A stretch of DNA of 64,000 nt from CAMLHU01 sp049680185 (GTDB lineage: Bacteria > Gemmatimonadota > Gemmatimonadetes > Gemmatimonadales > GWC2-71-9). The notes below the pieces were generated by a model. It searched no databases. It was not told where the DNA came from and saw only the letters and a list, made by a program, of their open reading frames with translations. How positions within the stretch are numbered: the stretch's first letter is position 1; each line of letters begins with the position of its first letter. Shown here piece after piece: positions 42,278 through 49,857 of the stretch. A program made the translations under genes and the position numbers. The stretch spans positions 38,157 to 102,156 of the forward strand of contig JBAUHI010000020.1 in NCBI GenBank assembly GCA_049680185.1, written 5' to 3'.

Positions 42278-42386
42278 GTCGGATGGGCGGATGGTCGGAT
42301 GGTCGGATGGGCGGATGGTCGGATGGACGGATGGTCGGATGGTCGGGCCCAACTATCCGACCATCCGCCTCTCCGACCATCCGTCC
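42278..42386. repeat. Octamer array G with inverted partner, ald-dut gap
   Basis: Eight 8-base units of type GTCGGATG (42278-42341; variants GGCGGATG and GACGGATG) are followed by an inverted series (42356-42386) that stops at the base before the ald stop codon. GGATGGTCGG (42337-42346) pairs perfectly with 42357-42366. This is the only locus with an 8-base period; read in the other phase the unit is GGTCGGAT. It fills the gap between ald and dut. Confidence 0.85.
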
Positions 42387-43499
42387 CTAGAGCACCGACG
42401 CCACGTCGACCAGCGGCAAGCCGAACGCCTCGGCCACGCCGGGATAGACCACCTTGCCCTCGACCACGTTCAATCCGAGGGCCAGCGCACGGTCCTCGCG
42501 GCACGCCTTGCGCCAGCCGTCACGGGCCAGCCGGACGCCGTACTTGAGCGTCGCATTGGTGAGCGCCAGCGTCGACGTCCGCGGGACGCCACCGGGCATG
42601 TTGGCCACGGCGTAATGGAGGATCCCGTCCACGAAGTAGGTCGGGTTCTCGTGCGTGGTGGGCTTGATGGTCTCGACGCACCCGCCCTGGTCGACCGCCA
42701 CGTCGACGATGACCGAGCCCGGCTTCATGGTCTTCAGGTCCTCGCGCTTGACCAGGTGCGGGGCCTTGGCACCGGGCAGGAGCACCGCTCCGATGACCAG
42801 GTCGCTCCGGCCGATCGACTCCAGGATGTTGTGGCGATTGGAGAACAACGTGTTCACGTTGGCTGGCAGCACATCGGCCAGGTACCGCAGCCGTTCGAGC
42901 GATACGTCAAGGATCGTCACCCGAGTGCCCAAGCCGGCGGCCATCTTGGCCGCATTGATGCCGACCACCCCGCCACCGATGATGGTCACCTCGGCCGGGG
43001 CGACACCGGGAACGCCGCCCAACAGGATCCCGCTCCCGCCGTGGTGCTTCTCGAGGTACTTGGCCCCCTCCTGCACCGCCATCCGGCCTGCGACCTCCGA
43101 CATCGGCGTCAGAAGCGGCAACTCGCCGCTGGGCAGCTGGACGGTCTCGTATGCCACCGCGATCGCGCCAGACTTGATCACCGCCTTGGTGAGTTCGTCG
43201 GCCGCGGCGAAGTGGAAGTAAGTGTAGATGACCTGACCCTTCCGCATCCTGGGCCACTCCGAAGCGATCGGCTCCTTCACCTTCATGATCATGTCGGCCT
43301 TGGCCCACACCTCATCGGCGGTGGCGAAGATCCGTGCCCCTGCGGCCACGTACGCCTCATCGGCAAAGCCGCTGCCGATACCGGCCCCCTGTTCCACCGT
43401 GACCGTATGGCCACCCGCAACGAGCGCTTCAGCACCCGCGGGCACCAGTGCCACGCGGTTCTCGTTGGTCTTGATCTCCTTCGGCACGCCGATCTGCAT
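42387..43499 (-). CDS. ald: Alanine dehydrogenase
   Basis: NAD-dependent interconversion of alanine with pyruvate and ammonia. The 370-aa length and the N-terminus IGVPKEIKTNENRVALVP are diagnostic; catalytic regions include MKVKEP, YTYFHFA with the active-site histidine, the Rossmann loop IIGGGVVGINAAKMA, and VAVDQGGCVET. A single-gene unit with its start facing array H and its stop touching array G. Confidence 0.95.
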   Translation of the reverse strand: MQIGVPKEIKTNENRVALVPAGAEALVAGGHTVTVEQGAGIGSGFADEAYVAAGARIFATADEVWAKADMIMKVKEPIASEWPRMRKGQVIYTYFHFAAADELTKAVIKSGAIAVAYETVQLPSGELPLLTPMSEVAGRMAVQEGAKYLEKHHGGSGILLGGVPGVAPAEVTIIGGGVVGINAAKMAAGLGTRVTILDVSLERLRYLADVLPANVNTLFSNRHNILESIGRSDLVIGAVLLPGAKAPHLVKREDLKTMKPGSVIVDVAVDQGGCVETIKPTTHENPTYFVDGILHYAVANMPGGVPRTSTLALTNATLKYGVRLARDGWRKACREDRALALGLNVVEGKVVYPGVAEAFGLPLVDVASVL

Positions 43500-43531
43500 G
43501 GTCGTCTCTATGAATTGGAGGTTGTCATTCA

Positions 43532-43660
43532 GTGAACGGTCAACGGTGAACGGTCAACGGGACGGACCCGCCCACCTGACACCCTTCACTGCTCACTCTT
43601 CACTTTTCAGTTCCCACTCTTCACTCTTCACTTCTTACTGTTCACTCTTCACCGTTCACA
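43532..43660. repeat. Paired heptamer arrays H, M16 peptidase 3' end
   Basis: Left: GTGAACG and GTCAACG alternate twice (43532-43559). Right: ten inverted units of TTCACNN type, in strict 7-base phase from 43585 to 43654, continuing into GTTCACA, which contains the TGA stop of the M16 peptidase (43656-43658, minus strand). It fills most of the ald-peptidase gap. Read on the peptidase strand the units are GTGAANN. Confidence 0.85.
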
Positions 43661-44906
43661 CCGGTCCCAACCGGACCACCGTCTGCCGCTCCGGGACAAA
43701 ATATTCCGCCGTGATCGCCGCAATATCGTCTGCGGTGATCGCGTCGACCTCGGCCAACAGTTCGTCCAGGTCGCGGTAGCGATCCTGACCTAGCGCCACC
43801 GACGCCATCCGGCCCATTCGGCTCATCGGGCTCTCCAGTCCCAGCATGATCTGGCCCTTGAGTTGCTGCTTGCCGTCGCTCAGTTCGTCCGGCGTGAGCC
43901 CCTCACGGGCCAGCCGGGCGTATTCCGCCATGATGGCCTCGAGCGCCTGATCGGCGGTGGCGGGCTGGGTGCCGATGTAGCTGCCGGTCTGGCCCGAGGC
44001 CTGGTAGAGGCTCTGGAATGCGTACACGGCGTAGGCCAGGCCCAGTTCCTCGCGGATACGCTGGAAGAGGCGGCTCGACATCCCGCCGCCGAAAACGTTC
44101 GTCACCACCGAGAGCGCCCAGCGCCGCGGGTCGCGGGCAGGGAACGTATCGGTGCCGATCACGATGTGGGTCTGCGCGGTGTCGCGGTGGTGCTTCTCGT
44201 GCACCCCGCGTCGGGCCGGCGCCGGGGTCACCTCGGGGCGCGAAGCCACGGCCCCAGGCTCCATCCACCCTTCATGCTCCAGCAACCCCAGCACCTGCTC
44301 GTGCTCCAGCCGGCCAGCCGCCGCCACGACGACGTTGCCCGGAAGGTACCCGCGACCGTGCAACCCGCGGAGCCCCTCGGCCGAGAGCGCCGAGACGGTC
44401 TCCTTGGTGCCGAGGATCGAGTATCCGTACGGATGGTCGGGGTAGAGCGCCTGGGAGTGGAGTTCGAACACCAGGTCATCCGGGGTGTCCTCGACCATGT
44501 TGATCTCCTCGAGCACCACGTTGCGCTCGAGGTCGAGGTCCTGCTGGCGCAGGAGCGGCCGGCGGACAAGGTCGGTAAGCACGTCGACCGCGCGCGGCAG
44601 GTCGACGTCGAGGATATGGGCCTGGAAGTTGGTGTGGTCTCGTCCGGTGTAGGCATCGAGACTACCGCCGCGAGCCTCGAGTTCCACCGCCAGCTGGCGC
44701 GCGGTGCGGCGCTCGGTGCCCTTGAACACCAGGTGCTCCAGCATGTGGGCAGCACCCATCTGTGGCCGGGGTTCGTGCGCGCTGGCCGAGCGCACCCATA
44801 CCCCCACGGCCACCGACCGCACCCCCGGCATGGCCTCCGTCAGGACGGTCAGGCCGTTGGGTGCGGTCGTCTGGAAGAGCCCTCGATCGAGCGGGCGGGT
44901 CTCCAC
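43656..44906 (-). CDS. M16-family zinc peptidase (processing-peptidase type)
   Basis: The 416-aa protein carries the inverted zinc motif H-x-x-E-H (His54, Glu57, His58 in HMLEHLVFKG) with the third ligand in VVLEEINMVED, followed by the GGGMSSRLFQRIREELGLAY motif of the second half. This is the short bacterial form (PqqL/YmxG-like) that follows pnp in many genomes; the cytoplasmic role is unclear. Start is GTG at 44906, 4 bases after the pnp stop, so it is the third gene of the rpsO-pnp unit. Confidence 0.9.
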   Translation of the reverse strand: METRPLDRGLFQTTAPNGLTVLTEAMPGVRSVAVGVWVRSASAHEPRPQMGAAHMLEHLVFKGTERRTARQLAVELEARGGSLDAYTGRDHTNFQAHILDVDLPRAVDVLTDLVRRPLLRQQDLDLERNVVLEEINMVEDTPDDLVFELHSQALYPDHPYGYSILGTKETVSALSAEGLRGLHGRGYLPGNVVVAAAGRLEHEQVLGLLEHEGWMEPGAVASRPEVTPAPARRGVHEKHHRDTAQTHIVIGTDTFPARDPRRWALSVVTNVFGGGMSSRLFQRIREELGLAYAVYAFQSLYQASGQTGSYIGTQPATADQALEAIMAEYARLAREGLTPDELSDGKQQLKGQIMLGLESPMSRMGRMASVALGQDRYRDLDELLAEVDAITADDIAAITAEYFVPERQTVVRLGPV

Positions 44907-44910
44907 GGCG

Positions 44911-46989
44911 CTACTCCTTGGGGATGAGCGCCTTCCGGGAGAGCTTCATCCGGCCCCGCTCGTCCACCTCGAGCAGCTTGACCTTGACGATGTCGCCCTT
45001 CTTGACGACGTCCTCGGTCTTTTCCACCCGGCCGTGCTGAAGCTCGCTGATGTGCAGCAACCCCTCGACGCCCGGCATGATCTCGATGAAGGCGCCGAAT
45101 GCGGTCGTGCTCTTGACCGGCCCTTCGTAGATCTTCCCGACCTCGGGCTCGGCCACCAGCGCCATCACCATCTCCTTGGCCTTCTGGCCCGCTTCGCCAC
45201 CCACGGCGGCGATGGTGACCAGCCCGGAGTCCTCGATCGAGATCTTGGCACCGGTAGTGTCCTGGATGCCGCGGATCGTCTTGCCCTTCGGCCCGATCAC
45301 GTCGCCGATCTTGTCGGTCTTGATCTGGATCGTGATGATGCGCGGCGCATGCGGGCTCAGGTCGGCGCGGTGGGTGGGCAACGCCTTCTTCATCTCGCCC
45401 AGGATGTGGAGCCGCCCCTTGCGGGCCTTCTCCAGCGCCTCGGCGATGATCTTGAGGTCGAGCCCGTCGATCTTGATGTCCATCTGGATCGACGTGATGC
45501 CCGCTTCGGTGCCGGCCACCTTGAAGTCCATGTCGCCCAAGTGGTCTTCAGCGCCAAGGATGTCGGTCAGGATGGCGACCTTCTTGCCTTCCTTGATCAG
45601 CCCCATCGCGACGCCGGCACACGCGGCCCGCATCGGCACGCCCGCATCCATCAGCGCCAGCGAGCCACCGCAGACCGTGGCCATCGAGCTCGAGCCGTTG
45701 GATTCGAGGATCTCGGAGACGACGCGCAACGTGTACGGGAACTGGTCGAACGCCGGAAGCAGCGGCTGGAGCGCCCGCTCCGCCAACGCCCCGTGCCCGA
45801 TCTCGCGGCGGCTGGTGCCGCGCATCGGCTTGACCTCGCCGGTGCAGTAGGGCGGGAAGTTGTAGTGCAACATGAACGACTTGGTGGTCTCGCCCGCCAC
45901 GTCGATGCTGTCGATGCGCTGTTCGTCGTCCTGGGTGCCCAACGTGACGCTCACCAGCGCCTGGGTCTCCCCGCGCTGGAACACGGCCGAACCGTGGGTG
46001 CGCGGCAGGAAGGCCGGGGTGATCTCGATGGGACGGATCGTGTCGAGATCGCGCCCATCGACCCGCTCGCCCTTTTCAAGCACCTGGCCGCGGAGTGCCA
46101 CATACTCGACCTCCTCGAGGAGGTTCCCGATCATCCGCCCAGCCTCAGGGAACTCCAAGGCCAGCTTGGCGGCGATCTCGGCCTTCACCTTCTTGACCTG
46201 CCCGTAGCGGGTGGCCTTCTCCTTGCCGTTGATCGCCTGCGCGATGGCCTTCTCGGCGAGCTCCTTGACCCGCTTGACCAGCGCGGCCTCGGGCTCGTCC
46301 TTCTTCCAGGCGAGCTTCTCGACCTTGCCCTTGGTGGCCTTCTCGGTGATGGCCAGGATGTCCCGGAGCCCCTTCTGCGCCACCTTGAGGGCCTCCATCA
46401 TCTCCGCTTCGGACACTTCGAGCGAGCCGCCCTCGACCATGTTGATCGAATCGGCGCTGCCACAGACCGTGAGGTCGATGGTCGAGAACTCGAGCTGCTG
46501 GAAGGTCGGGTTGAGGATCCAGTTCCCCTCGACCTTGCCGACCCGGACACCCGCGATCGGCCCGTTCCACGGGATGATCGAGCGGGTGAGTGCGATCGAC
46601 GCCGCCGTGACGCCGAGGATGTCGGCATCATTCTGCTGGTCGGCGGAGAGGACGGTCACGAATACCTGCACCTCGTTCTTGAACCCCTCGGGGAAGAGCG
46701 GCCGGATGGACCGGTCAATCCCCCGCGCGGCCAGGATCTCCTTGTCGGAGGGCCGGCCTTCGCGCTTGAGGAACCCGCCGGGGATCTTGCCCGCGGCGTA
46801 GGTCTTCTCGCGATATTCGACGGTGAGGGGGAAGAACGGGAGGTTGGACTGATTGGGGGAGACGGTCACCGCCGCGAGGACCACCGTTTCGCCGAACTGC
46901 ACCAGCGCGGATCCTGCAGCCTGCTTGGCCAGCCGTCCGGTCTCGATCTTGAGGGGACGTCCTGCGAACTCGGTCTCAATGCGTTGCAC
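44911..46989 (-). CDS. pnp: Polyribonucleotide nucleotidyltransferase (PNPase)
   Basis: Phosphorolytic 3'-5' exoribonuclease of RNA decay. Two RNase PH domains (with GRPSDKEILAARGIDRSIRPLFP and later GTSRREIGHGALAERAL), a KH domain (IGDVIGPKGKTI) and a C-terminal S1 domain (GKIYEGPVKSTTAFGAFIE) are complete. The frame is open to an ATG at 47040, but that codon lies in the arm of a hairpin; family proteins begin at about QRIETEFAGRPL, so I choose GTG at 46989 with AGGT 9 bases upstream (GTG at 46995 is an alternative). Downstream of rpsO, as is common. Confidence 0.94.
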   Translation of the reverse strand: MQRIETEFAGRPLKIETGRLAKQAAGSALVQFGETVVLAAVTVSPNQSNLPFFPLTVEYREKTYAAGKIPGGFLKREGRPSDKEILAARGIDRSIRPLFPEGFKNEVQVFVTVLSADQQNDADILGVTAASIALTRSIIPWNGPIAGVRVGKVEGNWILNPTFQQLEFSTIDLTVCGSADSINMVEGGSLEVSEAEMMEALKVAQKGLRDILAITEKATKGKVEKLAWKKDEPEAALVKRVKELAEKAIAQAINGKEKATRYGQVKKVKAEIAAKLALEFPEAGRMIGNLLEEVEYVALRGQVLEKGERVDGRDLDTIRPIEITPAFLPRTHGSAVFQRGETQALVSVTLGTQDDEQRIDSIDVAGETTKSFMLHYNFPPYCTGEVKPMRGTSRREIGHGALAERALQPLLPAFDQFPYTLRVVSEILESNGSSSMATVCGGSLALMDAGVPMRAACAGVAMGLIKEGKKVAILTDILGAEDHLGDMDFKVAGTEAGITSIQMDIKIDGLDLKIIAEALEKARKGRLHILGEMKKALPTHRADLSPHAPRIITIQIKTDKIGDVIGPKGKTIRGIQDTTGAKISIEDSGLVTIAAVGGEAGQKAKEMVMALVAEPEVGKIYEGPVKSTTAFGAFIEIMPGVEGLLHISELQHGRVEKTEDVVKKGDIVKVKLLEVDERGRMKLSRKALIPKE

Positions 46990-47029
46990 GTTCACGACCT
47001 TTGGGATACGGAGCACATCAATGGCAGAA

Positions 47030-47059
47030 GGGCGTCCCATGTGCTCGTATGGGACGCCC
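47030..47059 (-). promoter_or_regulatory. Hairpin in the rpsO-pnp gap
   Basis: A perfect 11-bp inverted repeat (GGGCGTCCCAT, 8-base loop, ATGGGACGCCC) lies 17 bases after the rpsO stop and 40 bases before the preferred pnp start. There is no following T-run, so it is more likely an RNA-processing or autoregulation structure than a simple terminator. A stem-loop cut by RNase III and used in PNPase autocontrol occupies the same place in E. coli. Confidence 0.6.
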
Positions 47060-47076
47060 CTACCGCGCTACGCGAG

Positions 47077-47337
47077 TTAGTGACGGAGACCGAGCTGGAC
47101 CACCAACGCCCGATACGTGGCGAGGTCGGTCCGCTCGAGGTAGGTGAGCAAGCGCCGGCGCTGTCCTACCATCTTGAGCAGGCCCCGGCGACCATGATGG
47201 TCCTTCCGGTGCTGCTCGAAGTGGCCTCCGAGCGAGTTGATCCGCTCGGTGAGAAGCGCTACCTGCACAGCCGACGAGCCGGTATCTTTGTCGTGGCGGC
47301 GGTGCTTGGTGACGACGCCCTGCTTGTCGTACGTCAT
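47077..47337 (-). CDS. rpsO: 30S ribosomal protein S15
   Basis: Primary 16S rRNA-binding protein of the small subunit platform. The 86-aa product contains HRRHDKDTGSSAVQVALLTERI and HRKDHHGRRGLLKMVGQRRRLLTYL, the classic S15 core. Start ATG at 47337. It is divergent from the Ser/Thr kinase gene and heads the rpsO-pnp-peptidase unit. Confidence 0.95.
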   Translation of the reverse strand: MTYDKQGVVTKHRRHDKDTGSSAVQVALLTERINSLGGHFEQHRKDHHGRRGLLKMVGQRRRLLTYLERTDLATYRALVVQLGLRH

Positions 47338-47371
47338 GCTCGGTCTGTCCTGTCCGTGGCGCGATCCTGAT

Positions 47372-47399
47372 CGATTATCGATTCGTTGATAGCATTCAA
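47372..47399 (-). promoter_or_regulatory. Candidate rpsO promoter
   Basis: Minus-strand TTGAAT (47399-47394), 16-base spacer and TAATCG (47377-47372) in an A/T-rich patch that stands out from the surrounding GC-rich sequence. Start would be near 47365, 28 bases before the rpsO ATG. The same patch must also serve the divergent kinase gene. Confidence 0.35.
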
Positions 47400-47434
47400 A
47401 ACTAATAACCCCGTAACAGCTTAGGCAACCCCCA

Positions 47435-48373
47435 GTGCCCCCTTTGGACTCCCCCGCCCCCGGTACCAGGCTCGGCCCCTACACCCTCGTGCGTCTGGTG
47501 GGTCAGGGGGGGTTCGCGGCGGTCTGGGAGGCGCGGCGAGAAGACGGTAAGTCTTTTGCTGCCAAGATCTTGAAGCCGAGATACTCGGGAGATGACGCCT
47601 TCGAGCTCCGCTTCCGGCAGGAGTCCCAGTTCGCCGCAAACCTCCGCCATCCCAGCATCATCCAGATCGAGGAGGTGGGGCGCGAGGGGATCTGGGTCTA
47701 CTTCACGATGGACCTCTACCCCGGGTCCCTCGCTTCGTTGCTCACCCCGGAGACCCGCCTGGAGGAACCCCGGCTCATCGAGATCGCCACCGATGTGGCC
47801 GAGGCGCTCCGATTCGCCCACGAACAAGGGGTGGTCCATCGCGATGTCAAGCCGGACAATATCCTGCTGGGCGCCGACGGCCGGGCGGTGGTGACCGATT
47901 TCGGGATCGCCCGGGCGGTGAGCGGGTACGTCTCCGCCACCGGCGTCAACATGACCATCGGGACGCCGCACTACCTGAGCCCGGAACAGGCCCAGGGGCG
48001 ACCGCTCGACGGACGCTCGGACATCTATTCCTTTGGCATCATGCTCTACCGCGCCGCCACCGGCGACCTGCCGTTCAAGTCCCGCGACTGGTATGAGCTT
48101 GCTCGGATGCACGTGGAAGTCCCCCCCGACGCGCCCCGGTCCCGCCGCCCCGATCTCTCCCGACGACTGGAGCGGATCATCCTCCGCTGTCTCGCCAAGC
48201 ACCCCGATGATCGCTACCCCTCGGCCGCCGAACTGGTGGTCGACCTCCAGGCCATTCATTCGAAGGATCGCTCGACCGAGACGTTCCAGGTGCCGGGGCC
48301 GTACCTGGCGGCGGTGGCGGACCAGAAGCAGCCAGCGCCCACGGAAGGGAAGAAGTGGTGGAAGGTCTGGTGA
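47435..48373 (+). CDS. Soluble Hanks-type Ser/Thr protein kinase
   Basis: A 312-aa kinase domain with almost nothing added: glycine loop GQGGFAAVWEARR, Lys44 in FAAKILK, catalytic loop HRDVKPDN (Asp137), DFG at 155-157, and GTPHYLSPEQAQG as activation and APE segment, so it should be active. There is no transmembrane helix, PASTA or other sensor domain; the C-terminus is a 30-residue tail ending KKWWKVW. Start is GTG at 47435. Regulator and substrates are unknown. A long hairpin formed by heptamer arrays follows 7 bases after its stop. Confidence 0.88.
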   Translation: MPPLDSPAPGTRLGPYTLVRLVGQGGFAAVWEARREDGKSFAAKILKPRYSGDDAFELRFRQESQFAANLRHPSIIQIEEVGREGIWVYFTMDLYPGSLASLLTPETRLEEPRLIEIATDVAEALRFAHEQGVVHRDVKPDNILLGADGRAVVTDFGIARAVSGYVSATGVNMTIGTPHYLSPEQAQGRPLDGRSDIYSFGIMLYRAATGDLPFKSRDWYELARMHVEVPPDAPRSRRPDLSRRLERIILRCLAKHPDDRYPSAAELVVDLQAIHSKDRSTETFQVPGPYLAAVADQKQPAPTEGKKWWKVW

Positions 48374-48379
48374 TAGGGA

Positions 48380-48498
48380 GTGAAGAGTGAACAGTAAAGA
48401 GTGAAAAGGGGCTCCGAGTAGATTCGGCGCCCTTTCCACTTTTCACTTTTTACTGTTCACTTTTCACTTTTTACTGTTCACTTTTCACTTCTTACCCT
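48380..48498. repeat. Paired heptamer arrays I forming a 29-bp stem, kinase/rseP 3' ends
   Basis: Left: GTGAAGA, GTGAACA, GTAAAGA, GTGAAAA (48380-48407). Right: nine units CCACTTT, TCACTTT, TTACTGT and so on in strict 7-base phase (48436-48498), including an identical 21-base block twice (48443-48463, 48464-48484). Bases 48380-48408 pair with 48439-48467 over 29 bp with two G-U pairs. It fills the space between the converging kinase and rseP genes and should terminate both. Confidence 0.88.
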
Positions 48499-48510
48499 TC
48501 CCTCTGCCCC

Positions 48511-49857
48511 CTACCATCCGAAGATCCGCCGCAGGTCGTTCCAGTTGGCCAGAAGCATCAGCAGCACCACGAACGCGATGCCCACCAGCATGAGCCCCTC
48601 GCGCAACTTGATCGGCATCGGGCGCCGAACGACCGCTTCGTAGATCAGGAATACGGCTTGGCCGCCGTCGAGGACCGGGATCGGCAAGAGATTGAGCAGC
48701 GCCAAGTTGATGGAGATGAGACCGAGCACACCGAGGAACGCATCGATCCCGAGTCTGGCACTCTGGGCGGCGATCTGGCCGATCATGATGGGCCCGCCAA
48801 GATTCTTGGCCGAGATCCTGCGGGTGGCGAGGCCCTGGATGGTCCGCACGATGGTGAGGGACGCCTGCACCGTCGCTGCGGTCCCAGCACCCACTGCCCC
48901 AGCCAGCGAGTAGTCGGTCGCGACCACATCGATGTGGGGCCCGATCCCGACCCGACCGATGGTCTTGCCGTTGGTGTCATACCGTTCCGGGGTCACGTGC
49001 AACAGCCTGCGCCCGCTGGCGCGGCCTACCTCCATCGCCAGTTCACGACCGGGGCTCGCCTGGAGCACGTCCACCAAGTCGTACCATTGCACGATGGGAC
49101 GGCCGTCCACTGCCAGGATCGTGTCGCCAGGCGCCATCCCGGCTCGCGCCGCGGGCCACGAAGGCTGCACCACATCGACGACCGCCGGCTGCCACGGGGC
49201 GATCGCCTGGACGGCCTCGGCACGCCGCTCGAGCGCATCGGGCGGGATCCGCAGCACCACGCTCAAGCTGTCATTCACCGTGAGCGATACCGTGCTCCGC
49301 GCGGTCGAGATGAGGCGTGAAGTGATATCGTCCCAGGAATGCACCGGCTTTCCGTCGACGGCAGTGACCCGGTCGCCGGGGGAGAGCCGGGCCAGCGCCT
49401 CGCCACCCTGCGGCAGCGCCACCACACTGATCCGCCCGATCCGCGTCTCGGGAATGACCTGCTTGCCATTCTTGCCGGCCAGGAACACGAACGCGGCCCA
49501 CGCGAAGAGCGTATTCATCCCCACACCGGCCAGCGTCACGACCATCCGCTTCCAGACCGGCTTGTCCTCGTAGTAGGCACCGGGCGGGACGACGCTCGCC
49601 ACCGCGGGGCCTTCGAGCGCGCTGCTGATGGCCTCTTCTTCCCGACTCGCCATCTTGACGTAGCCGCCGAGCGGGAGCCAGGAAATGCAATACTCGGTGC
49701 CGCCTCGCGTGAAGCTGAGCCACTTGATGGGCGCTCCGAAGCCCAGCGAAAAGCGATGTACCCAGATCCCGGCCCACTTGGCGGCGGCGAAGTGGCCGGC
49801 CTCGTGGATGAACACCAGGATGCCGAGGACGACGAGCAGGCCGAGGAGAGTGCTCAC
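48511..49857 (-). CDS. rseP: Site-2 membrane metalloprotease RseP
   Basis: Intramembrane protease that releases sigma factors by cleaving anti-sigma proteins. The 448-aa protein has HEAGH (His18, Glu19, His22) in the first helix, two tandem PDZ domains (about residues 135-215 and 220-300), and NLLPIPVLDGG with the third zinc ligand before the final helices. Start GTG at 49857 overlaps the dxr stop by 4 bases; an upstream in-frame ATG at 49890 lies within dxr. Last gene of the rplM-to-rseP run. Confidence 0.94.
   Translation of the reverse strand: MSTLLGLLVVLGILVFIHEAGHFAAAKWAGIWVHRFSLGFGAPIKWLSFTRGGTEYCISWLPLGGYVKMASREEEAISSALEGPAVASVVPPGAYYEDKPVWKRMVVTLAGVGMNTLFAWAAFVFLAGKNGKQVIPETRIGRISVVALPQGGEALARLSPGDRVTAVDGKPVHSWDDITSRLISTARSTVSLTVNDSLSVVLRIPPDALERRAEAVQAIAPWQPAVVDVVQPSWPAARAGMAPGDTILAVDGRPIVQWYDLVDVLQASPGRELAMEVGRASGRRLLHVTPERYDTNGKTIGRVGIGPHIDVVATDYSLAGAVGAGTAATVQASLTIVRTIQGLATRRISAKNLGGPIMIGQIAAQSARLGIDAFLGVLGLISINLALLNLLPIPVLDGGQAVFLIYEAVVRRPMPIKLREGLMLVGIAFVVLLMLLANWNDLRRIFGW

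Noticed and set aside
42273..42380. An N-terminal extension of dut encoded by the octamer array
   Set aside because: The dUTPase family starts at the ATG at 42272; the extension is only translated repeat DNA.
44704..47370. An 888-codon open frame on the plus strand opposite pnp
   Set aside because: It mirrors the codon structure of pnp and the adjacent genes, lacks any recognisable motif, and is typical of antisense frames in GC-rich DNA.
25114..48498. The heptamer arrays considered as CRISPR arrays
   Set aside because: Units are 7-8 bases with no unique spacers, there are no cas genes, and unit sequence changes between loci.
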